In this document: positions 26,620 to 35,113 of the stretch, piece by piece
Position numbering within the stretch: the stretch's first letter is position 1
Layout: each line of letters starts with the position of its first letter
Assembly (NCBI RefSeq): GCF_024105635.1
Contig: NZ_WYDQ01000001.1
Coordinates: 1,054,001-1,118,000, forward strand
Direction of reading: 5' to 3'
Length of the DNA stretch: 64,000 nt
Origin: Oceanicola sp. 502str15
GTDB taxonomy: Bacteria > Pseudomonadota > Alphaproteobacteria > Rhodobacterales > Rhodobacteraceae
Made by a program: the position numbers and the translations under genes
Notes under the pieces: generated by a model
What the model was told of the DNA's origin: nothing
Seen by the model: the letters and a program-made list of their open reading frames with translations, nothing else
The model's database searches: none

Positions 26620-28883
26620 TGATCGACCCGGACGATCCGCTGGAGGTGCAGGTCGAGAAGCAGGCCAAGATCATCGCCGCGCTGGTGCGCCGTGCGGGCC
26701 GCCAGAACGAGGTGGGCAGCCAGGCCTATGGTGCGTTTCAGTCGGCCATCGCGCTTCAGGGGCAGGTCTGGGCCAAGACCCGCGACCTTGAACGCGCCTC
26801 CAGCGAACTCAGCCAGTTGCGCCATGACCGCGAGCGCAGCCAGAAGAACCTGGCCGATGCGCTTTCGGTCATGGAGGGAGGATTTGCGCTGTTCGAGGAG
26901 GGGCGGCTGCGGGTGTGCAACGAGCTGTTCCGCTCGCTGCTTCCGGACCTGTCGGAGCGCATCCTGCCCGGGCTGACGCTGGCGCAATACTTCGACGCGA
27001 TGGAGCAGTCGGCCCATCTGGAGCCCGACGAGGAGCAGATTGCCCCGCCGCTGCGGACCCGGCGCGAGGGGGGCACGGGCGCGGCGCTGTCGTCCTTCGT
27101 GATCGCGCTGCGGGGGGATCGGTGGTTTCAGATCAGCCAGCAGGGGACCGGCGGGGAGACGGTGATCGTTCTGCAGACCGAGATCACCGACATCGTGCGC
27201 AAGAACCGCAGCGAGAAGGCGCAGCTCATCGACCTTCAGGCGCATTACCTGCAGGCGGCGATAGATCACATGACCCTGGGGCTGTGCACGGTGAGCGCCG
27301 AGGGCACGGTGACGCTGCACAACGACCGCTTTCGCGAGCTGCTGGGCCTGCCCTTCACGCTGGTGCAGTCGGGCACCTATTTTACCGAGGTCGTCGAGTT
27401 CATCCGTGAGAACTATCTGATCGACAGTGAGAACATGGCGCTGTTTGACGGCTGGATGGAGCGGGCCGGCAACGACGGGCGGCTGCGCCAGACCCTGCGC
27501 CATGCCAGCGGGCGGGTGCTCGACATGCACACCCATGCGCTGCCCGACCGGGGATTTCTTGTCGATATCAAGGATGTGACCCTCGAATACCGCGCCACCG
27601 AGCTGCTCGAGCGGCGGGTGAGCGAGCGCACGGCCGAGCTGACCCGCGCCAATGCCCGCCTCACGACCCAGTTCGAGGAGCTGGCCCGGGTGCAGGAGGC
27701 GCTGCGGCTGGCGAAGGAGGAGGCGGAGGCGGCGAACTCGTCGAAAACCCGGTTTCTGGCGGCGGCGAGCCATGACCTGCTGCAACCGATCAACGCCGCC
27801 AAGCTGCTGATTTCGACGCTCTACGACATGTCGCGCGACAGCCCGATGGGCGACACGGTGGACCGGCTCGACGGGGCCTTTGCCTCGATGGAGCAACTGC
27901 TGCACGCGCTGCTCGACATTTCGCGGCTCGAAAGCTCGGCGGGCACGCTCGATCCGGTGGATTTTTCGCTGTCGTCGGTGATCCAGACCGTGACGCAGGA
28001 CCAGCAGGCCTTTGCCGCCCGCAAGGGGGTGCGGCTGAGCGCGGTGCCGTCCAGCCTCTGGGTGCGCTCGGACCAGCGCTACCTGTTCCGCTCGATCCAG
28101 AACCTCGTGGTGAACGCGATCCAGTACACCGAGACGGGCCGGGTGCTGGTGGGTTGCCGGAGGCGGCCGGGAAACCGGGTGGAGTTGCAGGTCTGGGATA
28201 CCGGCATCGGGATCAGCCGGAAGGACCAGCGGCGGATCTTCGAAGAGTTCACCCGCGCCGACAATGTGCCGCCGGGCAGCGGCATGGGGCTTGGCCTGTC
28301 GATCGTGGACCGGACCTGCCGCCACCTTGGCCACCGGGTGAGCGTGCGCTCCAAGCCCGGGGTCGGCTCGGTCTTTTCGATCGAGATGGAGGCGGTGGCG
28401 GCGCAGGCGCCGATTGCGGAAGCGGTGATGTCGCCGGGGGAGGGCGACTTTCCGGAGATGGACCTGATTGTGCTGGTGGTGGAGAACGATGCCGCGGTGC
28501 TCGATGCCACGACCCGCAAGCTCGAGCGCTGGGGCGCCAGCGTGCTGGCGGCGCGGGGCACGGCGGAGGCGCTGGAGATGGTGCGCGACCTCGGGCTTGC
28601 GCCCGATATCGTGCTGGCCGACCACCAGCTTGACGGGGCCGACACCGGCACCGAGGCGATCCGGGCGCTGCGCGCGGCGACCGGGCAGCAGGTGCCGGCG
28701 ATCATGATCACCGCCAACCGTTCGCCCGAGCTGGCGCAGACCGGGGTGGAACAGGATTTTGCGGTACTGCCCAAACCTGTCGACCTGTCGCGCCTCCGGC
28801 CGCTGATGCATTGGAAGGCGCGGGCGGCGATGGGGCAGGGGATGGCACCGACAAAAGTATCCCGTGACGGCGCGGCCCCGTGA
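26619..28883 (+). CDS. Hybrid sensor histidine kinase with two PAS_7-type domains and receiver domain (FlhS/AfdT/NahK-like)
   Basis: 754-residue soluble kinase without membrane segments. Order: coiled coil (about 10-80), PAS_7 (about 80-200), second PAS_7 (about 210-330), coiled coil (330-375), HisKA with His385 (ASHDLLQP), HATPase (about 485-590; NLVVNAIQYT, GMGLGLSIVDR), receiver (about 617-735) with Asp668 (VLADHQLDG) and Lys in VLPKPVD. A FIST protein immediately upstream and a LuxR regulator before it suggest that ligand binding by FIST tunes this kinase, with phosphotransfer to the LuxR regulator. The pairing is inferred from gene order. Confidence 0.88.
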   Translation: MIDPDDPLEVQVEKQAKIIAALVRRAGRQNEVGSQAYGAFQSAIALQGQVWAKTRDLERASSELSQLRHDRERSQKNLADALSVMEGGFALFEEGRLRVCNELFRSLLPDLSERILPGLTLAQYFDAMEQSAHLEPDEEQIAPPLRTRREGGTGAALSSFVIALRGDRWFQISQQGTGGETVIVLQTEITDIVRKNRSEKAQLIDLQAHYLQAAIDHMTLGLCTVSAEGTVTLHNDRFRELLGLPFTLVQSGTYFTEVVEFIRENYLIDSENMALFDGWMERAGNDGRLRQTLRHASGRVLDMHTHALPDRGFLVDIKDVTLEYRATELLERRVSERTAELTRANARLTTQFEELARVQEALRLAKEEAEAANSSKTRFLAAASHDLLQPINAAKLLISTLYDMSRDSPMGDTVDRLDGAFASMEQLLHALLDISRLESSAGTLDPVDFSLSSVIQTVTQDQQAFAARKGVRLSAVPSSLWVRSDQRYLFRSIQNLVVNAIQYTETGRVLVGCRRRPGNRVELQVWDTGIGISRKDQRRIFEEFTRADNVPPGSGMGLGLSIVDRTCRHLGHRVSVRSKPGVGSVFSIEMEAVAAQAPIAEAVMSPGEGDFPEMDLIVLVVENDAAVLDATTRKLERWGASVLAARGTAEALEMVRDLGLAPDIVLADHQLDGADTGTEAIRALRAATGQQVPAIMITANRSPELAQTGVEQDFAVLPKPVDLSRLRPLMHWKARAAMGQGMAPTKVSRDGAAP

Positions 28884-28913
28884 GATAGGCTTTGAGCCGG
28901 GAGGAACCGACCT

Positions 28914-29546
28914 ATGCGAAAGCTATGCCTGGCACTTGGTGGAGGGCTCGTGGCGCTGGCGCTTGCGGCGCCGCTTCGGGCTGCGGACCCGATGGACACC
29001 GCGGCCTATGACCTGCTGTTCAAGGAGGGAACGCTCGACCGCTTCGAAACCGGGGAGGCGCTGCGCTATCGCCGCGAGGTGAGCAACGCCCTGTTGCCCG
29101 ATGCGGCAGCACGCGACACCGGCGAGATCGTGCTGTCGCTGGACGGCGGGGCGCCGGAGAAGGCGCAGCTGAAGTTCGTGCAGGACGGCAAGCACCGCGG
29201 GCTCGGAGAGTTTCCGGCCAGCGTGGGCAACCCGGTGATCATGTATTTCGTCGAGACGGTGGTGCGCGACATGGCCGAGAGCACCGGCGGCAGCCCCTAT
29301 TACATCCGCAACCGGGTGAAGGAGGCGCTGATCTCGCCCGCCGACATCACCGAGGCGGATGGCGTGGTGACGGTGGTTATGCACCCCTTCGAGGGCGACC
29401 CGAATGCCGAGCGGATGAAGGGGTTCGGCACGCTGACGATGACGGTGGTGATGTCGGAAGACGCGCCGGGGTGGTATCGCAGCCTCGGGGCGGAGGCCGG
29501 GGACACCTATGGCTCGCAGATGGTGCTGGAGGGCCTGGCCGAATGA
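28914..29546 (+). CDS. Exported hypothetical protein of the C1 island
   Basis: 210 residues with a Sec signal peptide (about 1-23, ending LRAADP). The mature protein is acidic and contains no recognised motif or Cys; it includes a conserved-looking SPYYIRNRVKEAL segment. It follows the kinase gene with a 30-bp gap and overlaps the next gene by 4 bp, so it belongs to the same transcript. I recall unannotated homologues in formaldehyde/XoxF regions of Rhodobacter and Paracoccus, but no function. A lipocalin-like or DUF-type beta fold is possible. Confidence 0.75.
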   Translation: MRKLCLALGGGLVALALAAPLRAADPMDTAAYDLLFKEGTLDRFETGEALRYRREVSNALLPDAAARDTGEIVLSLDGGAPEKAQLKFVQDGKHRGLGEFPASVGNPVIMYFVETVVRDMAESTGGSPYYIRNRVKEALISPADITEADGVVTVVMHPFEGDPNAERMKGFGTLTMTVVMSEDAPGWYRSLGAEAGDTYGSQMVLEGLAE

Positions 29547-29893
29547 GGCGCCTGCTGGCCTTGAGCTGCGCCGCGCTGATGGCCCTGCCCGCCGGGGCGC
29601 AGAGCGTGGCGGAGCGGCTGAACGATTACCCCACCGCCGCACGGGCCGACTACGTGTTTGCCTGCATGCAGACCAATGGCCAGAGCCGGGAGGTGCTGGA
29701 AAAATGCGCCTGTTCGATCGACGTTGTCGCCTCGATCCTGCCCTATGAGGATTACGTGGAGGCCGAGACCGTGCTGTCGATGCGCCAGGTCGGCGGCGAG
29801 CGCATGGCGATCTTCCGCAGTGCTGCCAGTGCCGAGGCGCTGGTGGCGGAGCTGAGGCGGTCGCAGGCGGAGGCGGAGATCCTCTGTTTCTGA
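29543..29893 (+). CDS. Small exported Cys-rich hypothetical protein
   Basis: 116 residues; signal peptide about 1-20 (ending PAGAQS). The mature protein has four Cys: FACMQ, KCACS and a penultimate LCF, suggesting two disulphides. No CxxCH haem motif is present. The ATG (29543) overlaps the previous stop (ATGA), so both periplasmic proteins are probably made together. Function unknown; membership of the XoxF island suggests a role in periplasmic enzyme maturation or electron transfer. Confidence 0.75.
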   Translation: MRRLLALSCAALMALPAGAQSVAERLNDYPTAARADYVFACMQTNGQSREVLEKCACSIDVVASILPYEDYVEAETVLSMRQVGGERMAIFRSAASAEALVAELRRSQAEAEILCF

Positions 29894-29909
29894 GCTGCGC
29901 GGCGCGTGC

Positions 29910-30716
29910 TCAGCTTGCCTCGTCCTTGGGCAGACGCTCCTCGAAGACATTGCCCTCGGTATCGGTGGCCCGCACCACGATGTCGGCGGCCCCGTTGTCG
30001 GAATAGCTGAAGCGGAACACCGGGTTCTCGGAAATCGAGATGCCGCCCTCCATGGTGAAGAGCAGATCGTCGCCCTGGCGCACCTCGAGCGTGTCGATGA
30101 AATGGGCGGGAACGAAGAGCTGGGTGATCTGGTCGCGCTGGAGGCCCGAGTAGTTGGGGTGGCGGATCATGATCTGGGCTTCCCGGCGGGGCGTGCTCAT
30201 CTGCGGCGCGGGGCCGAAGCTGCGCAGGCGCATCTGGCCCATGCTGGCAAGCGCGGCCTCGGGATCGGAGGTGGCGGGGGCCGAGCAGCCGCCAGAGGCC
30301 TTCACGAAACGGCCCTGCATGGCGAGGCCCTGCGCGGTTTCGATGATGACCCGGACGTTGGAGTATTGGTTGACCCGCACCCGAAGCTCCAGATCGAGCG
30401 GGTGCATCTGGGCACCGAAGGTGAAGGTGGCGGCAACGGGGGCCGGGTTTTCATCGACCACGACGATGGCCTTTTCGATGACCGGGGCGGTATCGGTTTG
30501 CACGATATGCACCGGGACGGTGGCGGCGTCATTGGCGCGGTAGGGCGCATCGACCGTGAAAAGGCCGGCACCATCGGCGGGGGTGGCCTCGCCCAGCACG
30601 TCATATTGGAGCGCCTCCCAGCTTTCGCTCTGCGTCAGCGGGTTGTCTTCTGCCGCGAGGGCGGGCAGGGCGATGAGGGCCGCAAGGGCGGCGGGGGCTG
30701 CTATGGCAAGGCGCAT
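29910..30716 (-). CDS. Quinoprotein-associated SoxYZ-like carrier protein, copy 1
   Basis: 268-residue exported protein in which a SoxY-like domain (about 45-140) and a SoxZ-like domain (about 170-265) are fused. Signal peptide about 1-22. In SoxY the C-terminal GGCG Cys carries sulfur intermediates; here Cys144 in KASGGCSAP sits at the domain junction, the same structural place. The SoxZ part shows IRHPNYSGLQRDQ and ISENPVFRFSYSD. It is the only mature Cys, so a swinging-arm covalent carrier is likely; the cargo is unknown. Such fused carriers co-occur with PQQ dehydrogenases (recalled family description). Coded opposite to its neighbours. Confidence 0.85.
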   Translation of the reverse strand: MRLAIAAPAALAALIALPALAAEDNPLTQSESWEALQYDVLGEATPADGAGLFTVDAPYRANDAATVPVHIVQTDTAPVIEKAIVVVDENPAPVAATFTFGAQMHPLDLELRVRVNQYSNVRVIIETAQGLAMQGRFVKASGGCSAPATSDPEAALASMGQMRLRSFGPAPQMSTPRREAQIMIRHPNYSGLQRDQITQLFVPAHFIDTLEVRQGDDLLFTMEGGISISENPVFRFSYSDNGAADIVVRATDTEGNVFEERLPKDEAS

Positions 30717-30828
30717 GAGTCTCCTCCCGGTGACGCGCTATGGCGCGAGTATAGCAGGTTTTGCCCGCCCGGGCACTGATCCGATGGTCGGCGTGGCGCG
30801 GGGGGCGGCGAGGGGGGAGGCTGGGGCC

Positions 30829-31842
30829 ATGTTCGAGGCGCTTGTAACCCTTTGCCTGCTGGGTGAACCGCAGATCTGCCGCGATGCGCTTGTGCCGGGC
30901 GCCGAGGCCACAACCCGCGCGGGCTGCGAGGCGGCGCTGGGGCGGCTGGCCTTGCCCGAGGGCGCATGGCGGGCGGGGGCGCCGTTTTGCGCGGCGCGGG
31001 GCGAGGTGCTGGATTTCGAGGAGGTCGCGCCGGGGCTTTTCGTGCACATGGGCGCGGTGGCCGAGCCGGACGGGGTGAACCGGGGCGATGTGTCCAACGT
31101 GGTGTTCGTGGTGGGGCGCGAGGCGGTTGCGGTGATCGACAGCGGCGGCGCGCGCTGGGTGGGCGAGGCGACGTGGCGGGCGCTGCGCGAGGTGACGGAC
31201 TTGCCGGTCAGCCATGTGGTGCTGACCCATATGCACCCCGACCACCTGTTCGGGGCCGGCGTGTTTGCCGGGGCCGAGGTGGTGGGCCATGCCGGGCTGG
31301 CGCGGGCGCTGGCCGACCGGGCGGAGAATTACGAAGAGAGTTTCGCCGGGCTGATCGGGGCGGGCTTTGTTGGCTCCTCGGTGCCGGAGGTGACGGTGCC
31401 GGTGGATGCGGCGATGGAAATTGACCTTGGTCATGTTCTGTTGGAGGTGCGCGCATGGCCGCGCGCCCATACCGGCACCGACCTGACGGTGAGGCTGGGC
31501 GATGTGGTGATCGCCGGGGATCTGGTGTTTGACCGGCACACGCCCGCGCTTGATGGCTCGGTGCTGGGCTGGCTGGAGGTGCTGGACGCGCTGGAGGGGC
31601 AGGGGGCACGGGTGGTGCCCGGCCATGGCGGCCCGGTGCTGGCGATGGGCGCGGCGCTGGCCCCGATGCGCCGTTATCTGGAGGTGCTGCGCGATGACAC
31701 CCGCGCCGCCGTGGCGGCGGGCGAGCGGCTGGGCGAGGCGGTGGAGCATATCGCGCAGGGCGAGGCGGCGCATTGGGCGCTGTTCGACGCCTATAACAAG
31801 CGCAACGCCACGGTGGCCTTCACTGAGCTGGAGTGGGAATAG
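30829..31842 (+). CDS. SoxH-like metallo-beta-lactamase hydrolase (quinoprotein relay zinc metallohydrolase type)
   Basis: 337-residue metallohydrolase. Zinc motif THMHPDH gives His134, His136, Asp138, His139; further ligands are His214 (RAHTG), Asp231 (AGDLVF) and His266 (PGHGGP). It resembles SoxH, an accessory protein of sulfur oxidation loci, and pairs here with the divergently coded SoxYZ-like carrier. It is expected to act on the carrier-bound group. The start ATG 30829 has GGGGGAGG upstream; the N-terminus (VTLCLLGEPQIC) is hydrophobic but is not a clear signal peptide, so localisation is uncertain. Confidence 0.85.
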   Translation: MFEALVTLCLLGEPQICRDALVPGAEATTRAGCEAALGRLALPEGAWRAGAPFCAARGEVLDFEEVAPGLFVHMGAVAEPDGVNRGDVSNVVFVVGREAVAVIDSGGARWVGEATWRALREVTDLPVSHVVLTHMHPDHLFGAGVFAGAEVVGHAGLARALADRAENYEESFAGLIGAGFVGSSVPEVTVPVDAAMEIDLGHVLLEVRAWPRAHTGTDLTVRLGDVVIAGDLVFDRHTPALDGSVLGWLEVLDALEGQGARVVPGHGGPVLAMGAALAPMRRYLEVLRDDTRAAVAAGERLGEAVEHIAQGEAAHWALFDAYNKRNATVAFTELEWE

Positions 31843-31843
31843 C

Positions 31844-32446
31844 CTAGAGTTCGCTCTGTAGCATCTGTGCGATGGCGTAGAGCCGCTTTTCCAGCAGCAC
31901 CGGAGTTTCGCAGACATAGGTGAGCGATGTGCGGCGGTCGGTGTAGATGCGCTCGTCCCAGTCGACCTGCTCTTCGAGCTTGTCGACAAGGTCGTAATCG
32001 GGCGCCTCCTTGGCCATTTCCGCGCTCATCTGGCTGCGGGCGGCGTCGATCCGGGCGGCGAGGTCGATCTGGCCGAGAGAGTATTCGCCGATGCCCTCGA
32101 TGATCCGGCTGCGCAGGGTGTTGAGCTTGGCGAAGGCGCGGGTGAAGACATGGCCGATCAGGGCCGGGTCGGTGCCATGGGCCTTGGTGAAGGCGTCGAG
32201 CTGGGGGCGGGTTTCTTCGAGCGGCAGGCGGCGCAGGGTGAGATAGCCGACCAGCTCGGTCACGGCGGCCTCCTGCTCGGGCGAGAGCGCGGGGGTGTCG
32301 GGCGCGGCGGGCCACATCAGGCCGGGCGAGAGGCTTTCGATCTTGCGCTGGATGCAGGGCCATGTCGGATCGGAGAAATCCGCGGCCCCGGCGGGCAGCG
32401 TGGCGGTGAGCGCGAAAAGCAGCGCGGTGAGAGCCCTTGTTTTCAT
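31844..32446 (-). CDS. Exported hypothetical protein of the C1 island
   Basis: 200 residues with a signal peptide (about 1-21, ending GAADFS) and a helical mature domain containing two Cys (WPCIQRK near the start, YVCET near residue 177). No known domain was recognised. Stop codons of this gene and the convergent hydrolase gene are one base apart. It is divergent from the formaldehyde dehydrogenase gene, sharing a 145-bp intergenic region. Homologues appear restricted to PQQ/XoxF regions as far as I recall. Confidence 0.75.
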   Translation of the reverse strand: MKTRALTALLFALTATLPAGAADFSDPTWPCIQRKIESLSPGLMWPAAPDTPALSPEQEAAVTELVGYLTLRRLPLEETRPQLDAFTKAHGTDPALIGHVFTRAFAKLNTLRSRIIEGIGEYSLGQIDLAARIDAARSQMSAEMAKEAPDYDLVDKLEEQVDWDERIYTDRRTSLTYVCETPVLLEKRLYAIAQMLQSEL

Positions 32447-32591
32447 GCCTGTCCTCCCTTCGCTCACTGTATTCCAAAGCGCACCGTTGTCTACCGACCC
32501 CAATACCAACCTTGGTCTGCATTGTTCGCTATAGGCTCTGCTCCTAGCCTCATCGGAAACAGATGTGCCGATAAGTTCTGGGAGGAAATTG

Positions 32592-33719
32592 ATGCGGACA
32601 CGTGCTGCCGTGGCCCTTGAGGCCGGCAAACCGCTTGAGATCATGGAGGTGAACCTCGAGGGCCCGAAGGCGGGCGAGGTTCTGGTGGAGATCAAGGCCA
32701 CCGGCATCTGCCACACCGACGAGTTCACCCGCTCGGGCGACGACCCGGAGGGGCTGTTTCCGAGCATTCTGGGCCATGAGGGCGCCGGGGTTGTGCTGGA
32801 GGTCGGCGAGGGTGTGACCACGCTGAAGCCGGGCGACCATGTCATCCCGCTCTACACCCCGGAATGCCGGCAATGCGCCTCCTGCCTCAGCGGCAAGACC
32901 AACCTCTGCACCGCCATTCGCGGCACGCAGGGCCAGGGCCTGATGCCCGATGGCACGACCCGGTTCTCGATGCTCGATGGCACCCCGATCTATCACTACA
33001 TGGGCTGTTCCACCTTTGCGAACCACACGGTGATGCCCGAAATCGCGCTGGCCAAGGTGCGCGAAGACGCCCCTTTCGACAAGATCTGCTACATTGGCTG
33101 CGGAGTGACCACCGGCATCGGCGCCGTCATTAACACGGCAGGTGTTGAGATTGGGTCAACGGCGGCGGTCTTCGGTCTCGGCGGGATTGGCCTCAACGTG
33201 ATCCAGGGCCTGCGGATGGCGGGCTGCGACAAGATCATCGGGGTCGATCTGAACGACGACAAGCAGGAAATGGCGAAGAAATTCGGCATGACGCACTTTG
33301 TTAACCCTTCCAAGGTAGACAACACGGTGCAGGCGATCGTCGACATCACCAAGACGGATTTCGACCAGATCGGCGGCGTGGATTACTCCTTCGACGCGAC
33401 CGGCAACGTGAAGGTGATGCGCGACGCGCTGGAATGTTCGCACCGGGGCTGGGGCGTGAGCGTGATCATCGGCGTGGCGCCCGCGGGCGCCGAGATCAGC
33501 ACCCGCCCGTTCCAGCTGGTGACGGGGCGGGTCTGGAAGGGCACGGCCTTTGGCGGCGCCAAGGGGCGCACCGATGTGCCCAAGTTCGTCGACTGGTACA
33601 TGGACGGGAAGATCGAGATCGACCCGATGATCACCCACAAGCTGAAGCTCGAGGACATCAACGAGGGCTTCGAGCTGATGCACGCGGGCAAGTCCATCCG
33701 CGCCGTGGTGGAATATTGA
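32592..33719 (+). CDS. adhI: S-(hydroxymethyl)glutathione dehydrogenase / class III alcohol dehydrogenase
   Basis: Cytosolic NAD- and glutathione-dependent formaldehyde dehydrogenase: S-hydroxymethylglutathione to S-formylglutathione. 375 residues. Catalytic zinc ligands in GICHTDEF, structural zinc Cys set [15 protein letters not shown], nucleotide site [24 protein letters not shown] supports ATG 32592. It overlaps the S-formylglutathione hydrolase gene by 1 bp and is followed by a cytochrome c gene. Called flhA in Paracoccus, frmA in E. coli. Confidence 0.97.
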   Translation: MRTRAAVALEAGKPLEIMEVNLEGPKAGEVLVEIKATGICHTDEFTRSGDDPEGLFPSILGHEGAGVVLEVGEGVTTLKPGDHVIPLYTPECRQCASCLSGKTNLCTAIRGTQGQGLMPDGTTRFSMLDGTPIYHYMGCSTFANHTVMPEIALAKVREDAPFDKICYIGCGVTTGIGAVINTAGVEIGSTAAVFGLGGIGLNVIQGLRMAGCDKIIGVDLNDDKQEMAKKFGMTHFVNPSKVDNTVQAIVDITKTDFDQIGGVDYSFDATGNVKVMRDALECSHRGWGVSVIIGVAPAGAEISTRPFQLVTGRVWKGTAFGGAKGRTDVPKFVDWYMDGKIEIDPMITHKLKLEDINEGFELMHAGKSIRAVVEY

Positions 33720-34552
33720 TGGCGCTGGAGGTGATCTCCGAGACGGCCTGTTTCGGCGGGCGTCAGATCGTGGCGAAGCACCCTAGCAACGCCTGCGGCT
33801 GCGAGATGACCTTTGCGGTCTACCTGCCGCCCCAGGCCGAGGAGGGGCCGGTGCCGGTGCTGTGGTACCTGAGCGGCCTCACCTGCACCCATGAGAACGC
33901 CATGACCAAGGGTGGGTTTCAGGAACATGCCGCCGAGCACGGGCTGGCGCTGATCTTTCCCGACACCTCGCCGCGCGGCGAGGGTGTGGCCGATGACGAG
34001 GCCTATGACCTGGGGCAGGGGGCGGGGTTTTATGTGAACGCCACGCGCGAGCCCTGGTCGCCGCATTTTCGGATGTACGACTACATCACCGGCGAGCTGC
34101 GCGGGTTGGTCATGGAGAACTTCCCGCTGGAGGACCGCCACGGGATCACGGGCCACTCGATGGGTGGGCACGGGGCGCTTACGATTGCCATGCGTAATGC
34201 CGAGATGTTCGACAGCCTCTCGGCCTTTGCCCCGATCGCCAACCCGACGCGCTCGGATTGGGGCCGCAAGCAGCTCAGCGCCTATCTCGGCGACGACGAG
34301 AGCTCGTGGGCCGACCATGATGCCACCATCTTGCTCGAAGAGAAGGGCTGGAAGGGCGAGATTCTCGTGGATCAGGGCGCGAGCGACCAGTTTCTGGACC
34401 TGCTCAAGCCCGAGGCGCTGGCCGGGGCGATGGTGAAGCGGCGGCAACCCGGCGCGATCCGGATGCAGCCCGGCTACGACCACTCGTATTTTTTCGTGAC
34501 GACCTTCGCGGGCGACCATGTTGCCTGGCATGCGGAGAGATTGTGCGGCTGA
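33719..34552 (+). CDS. fghA: S-formylglutathione hydrolase
   Basis: Serine esterase releasing formate and glutathione from S-formylglutathione. 277 residues, alpha/beta-hydrolase fold. Nucleophile elbow GHSMGGHGAL; oxyanion-side motif LSGLTCTHENAM and the C-terminal His in PGYDHSYFF are the esterase-D signature. The start overlaps the dehydrogenase stop (TGATG), so the two enzymes of one path are translationally coupled. Confidence 0.96.
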   Translation: MALEVISETACFGGRQIVAKHPSNACGCEMTFAVYLPPQAEEGPVPVLWYLSGLTCTHENAMTKGGFQEHAAEHGLALIFPDTSPRGEGVADDEAYDLGQGAGFYVNATREPWSPHFRMYDYITGELRGLVMENFPLEDRHGITGHSMGGHGALTIAMRNAEMFDSLSAFAPIANPTRSDWGRKQLSAYLGDDESSWADHDATILLEEKGWKGEILVDQGASDQFLDLLKPEALAGAMVKRRQPGAIRMQPGYDHSYFFVTTFAGDHVAWHAERLCG

Positions 34553-34586
34553 TGGGCCGCAGGACCAACAGGGAGAGAGACCTACA

Positions 34587-35009
34587 ATGATCGCAAGACT
34601 GCTCGCCGCCGCCAGCCTGACGCTTGCCGCCTCCGTGGCCGGAGCACAGGACATGGCAGGTGATCCCGCCAAGGGCGAGAAGGTGTTTCGCAAATGTCAG
34701 GCCTGCCACGCCGTGGGCGCGGATGCCAAGGACAAGCAGGGCCCGGTGCTGAACGGCATCATCGGCCGCGCTGCCGGCAGCCACGAGGGCTTCAAGTATT
34801 CCGATGCCATGCAGGAGGCCGCCGCCGGTGGCCTGGAGTGGACCGAGGAAAACCTCGCCGCCTTCCTGACCAAGCCCAAGGATTTCATGAAGGGCACCAA
34901 GATGACCTTTGCCGGACTGCGCAAGGAACAGGATGTGGCCGATGTGCTCGCCTACCTCGCGACCTTCGCAGAGGACGGTGCGGCAGCAGAAGAAGGGGAG
35001 GGTTCCTGA
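34587..35009 (+). CDS. c2-type cytochrome c (isocytochrome c2/CycI-like)
   Basis: 140-residue periplasmic monohaem class I cytochrome. Signal peptide about 1-20 (AGA-QD). Haem motif CQACH at residues 37-41; axial Met in GTKMTF near residue 107. In Rhodobacter the related isocytochrome c2 gene cycI neighbours the GSH-formaldehyde dehydrogenase gene. It probably relays electrons from XoxF, perhaps via the next cytochrome, to the oxidase. An Asp/Glu-rich C-terminal tail is atypical. [11 protein letters not shown] before ATG 34587. Confidence 0.9.
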   Translation: MIARLLAAASLTLAASVAGAQDMAGDPAKGEKVFRKCQACHAVGADAKDKQGPVLNGIIGRAAGSHEGFKYSDAMQEAAAGGLEWTEENLAAFLTKPKDFMKGTKMTFAGLRKEQDVADVLAYLATFAEDGAAAEEGEGS

Positions 35010-35063
35010 CCAGAATTTCTTGCCCGGCGCGAGGAGGACACGAATTGCCGGGCCATTCCGCCA

Positions 35064-35084
35064 GCCAGTGAGATGGGCACTGGC
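35064..35084 (+). promoter_or_regulatory. Perfect inverted repeat in the xoxF leader
   Basis: GCCAGTG (35064-35070) and CACTGGC (35078-35084) are perfect inverted arms separated by seven bases, ending 29 bp before the xoxF start. It could be a regulator-binding dyad or a leader hairpin. No regulator assignment is possible from sequence alone. Confidence 0.5.
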
Positions 35085-35113
35085 GGCATACCAACCAAAT
35101 GGGAGATGAGACT

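Noticed and set aside
26532..28811. Minus-strand frame of about 760 codons opposite the hybrid kinase
   Set aside because: Composition is that of a complementary-strand shadow, and the kinase motifs are complete on the other strand.
32503..35096. Nine-base string ATACCAACC shared by the regions before the formaldehyde dehydrogenase gene (32503-32511) and xoxF (35088-35096)
   Set aside because: Distances to the start codons differ greatly (about 80 and 18 bp), and the xoxF copy lies against the ribosome site. Chance or leader coincidence is more likely than a regulator site.
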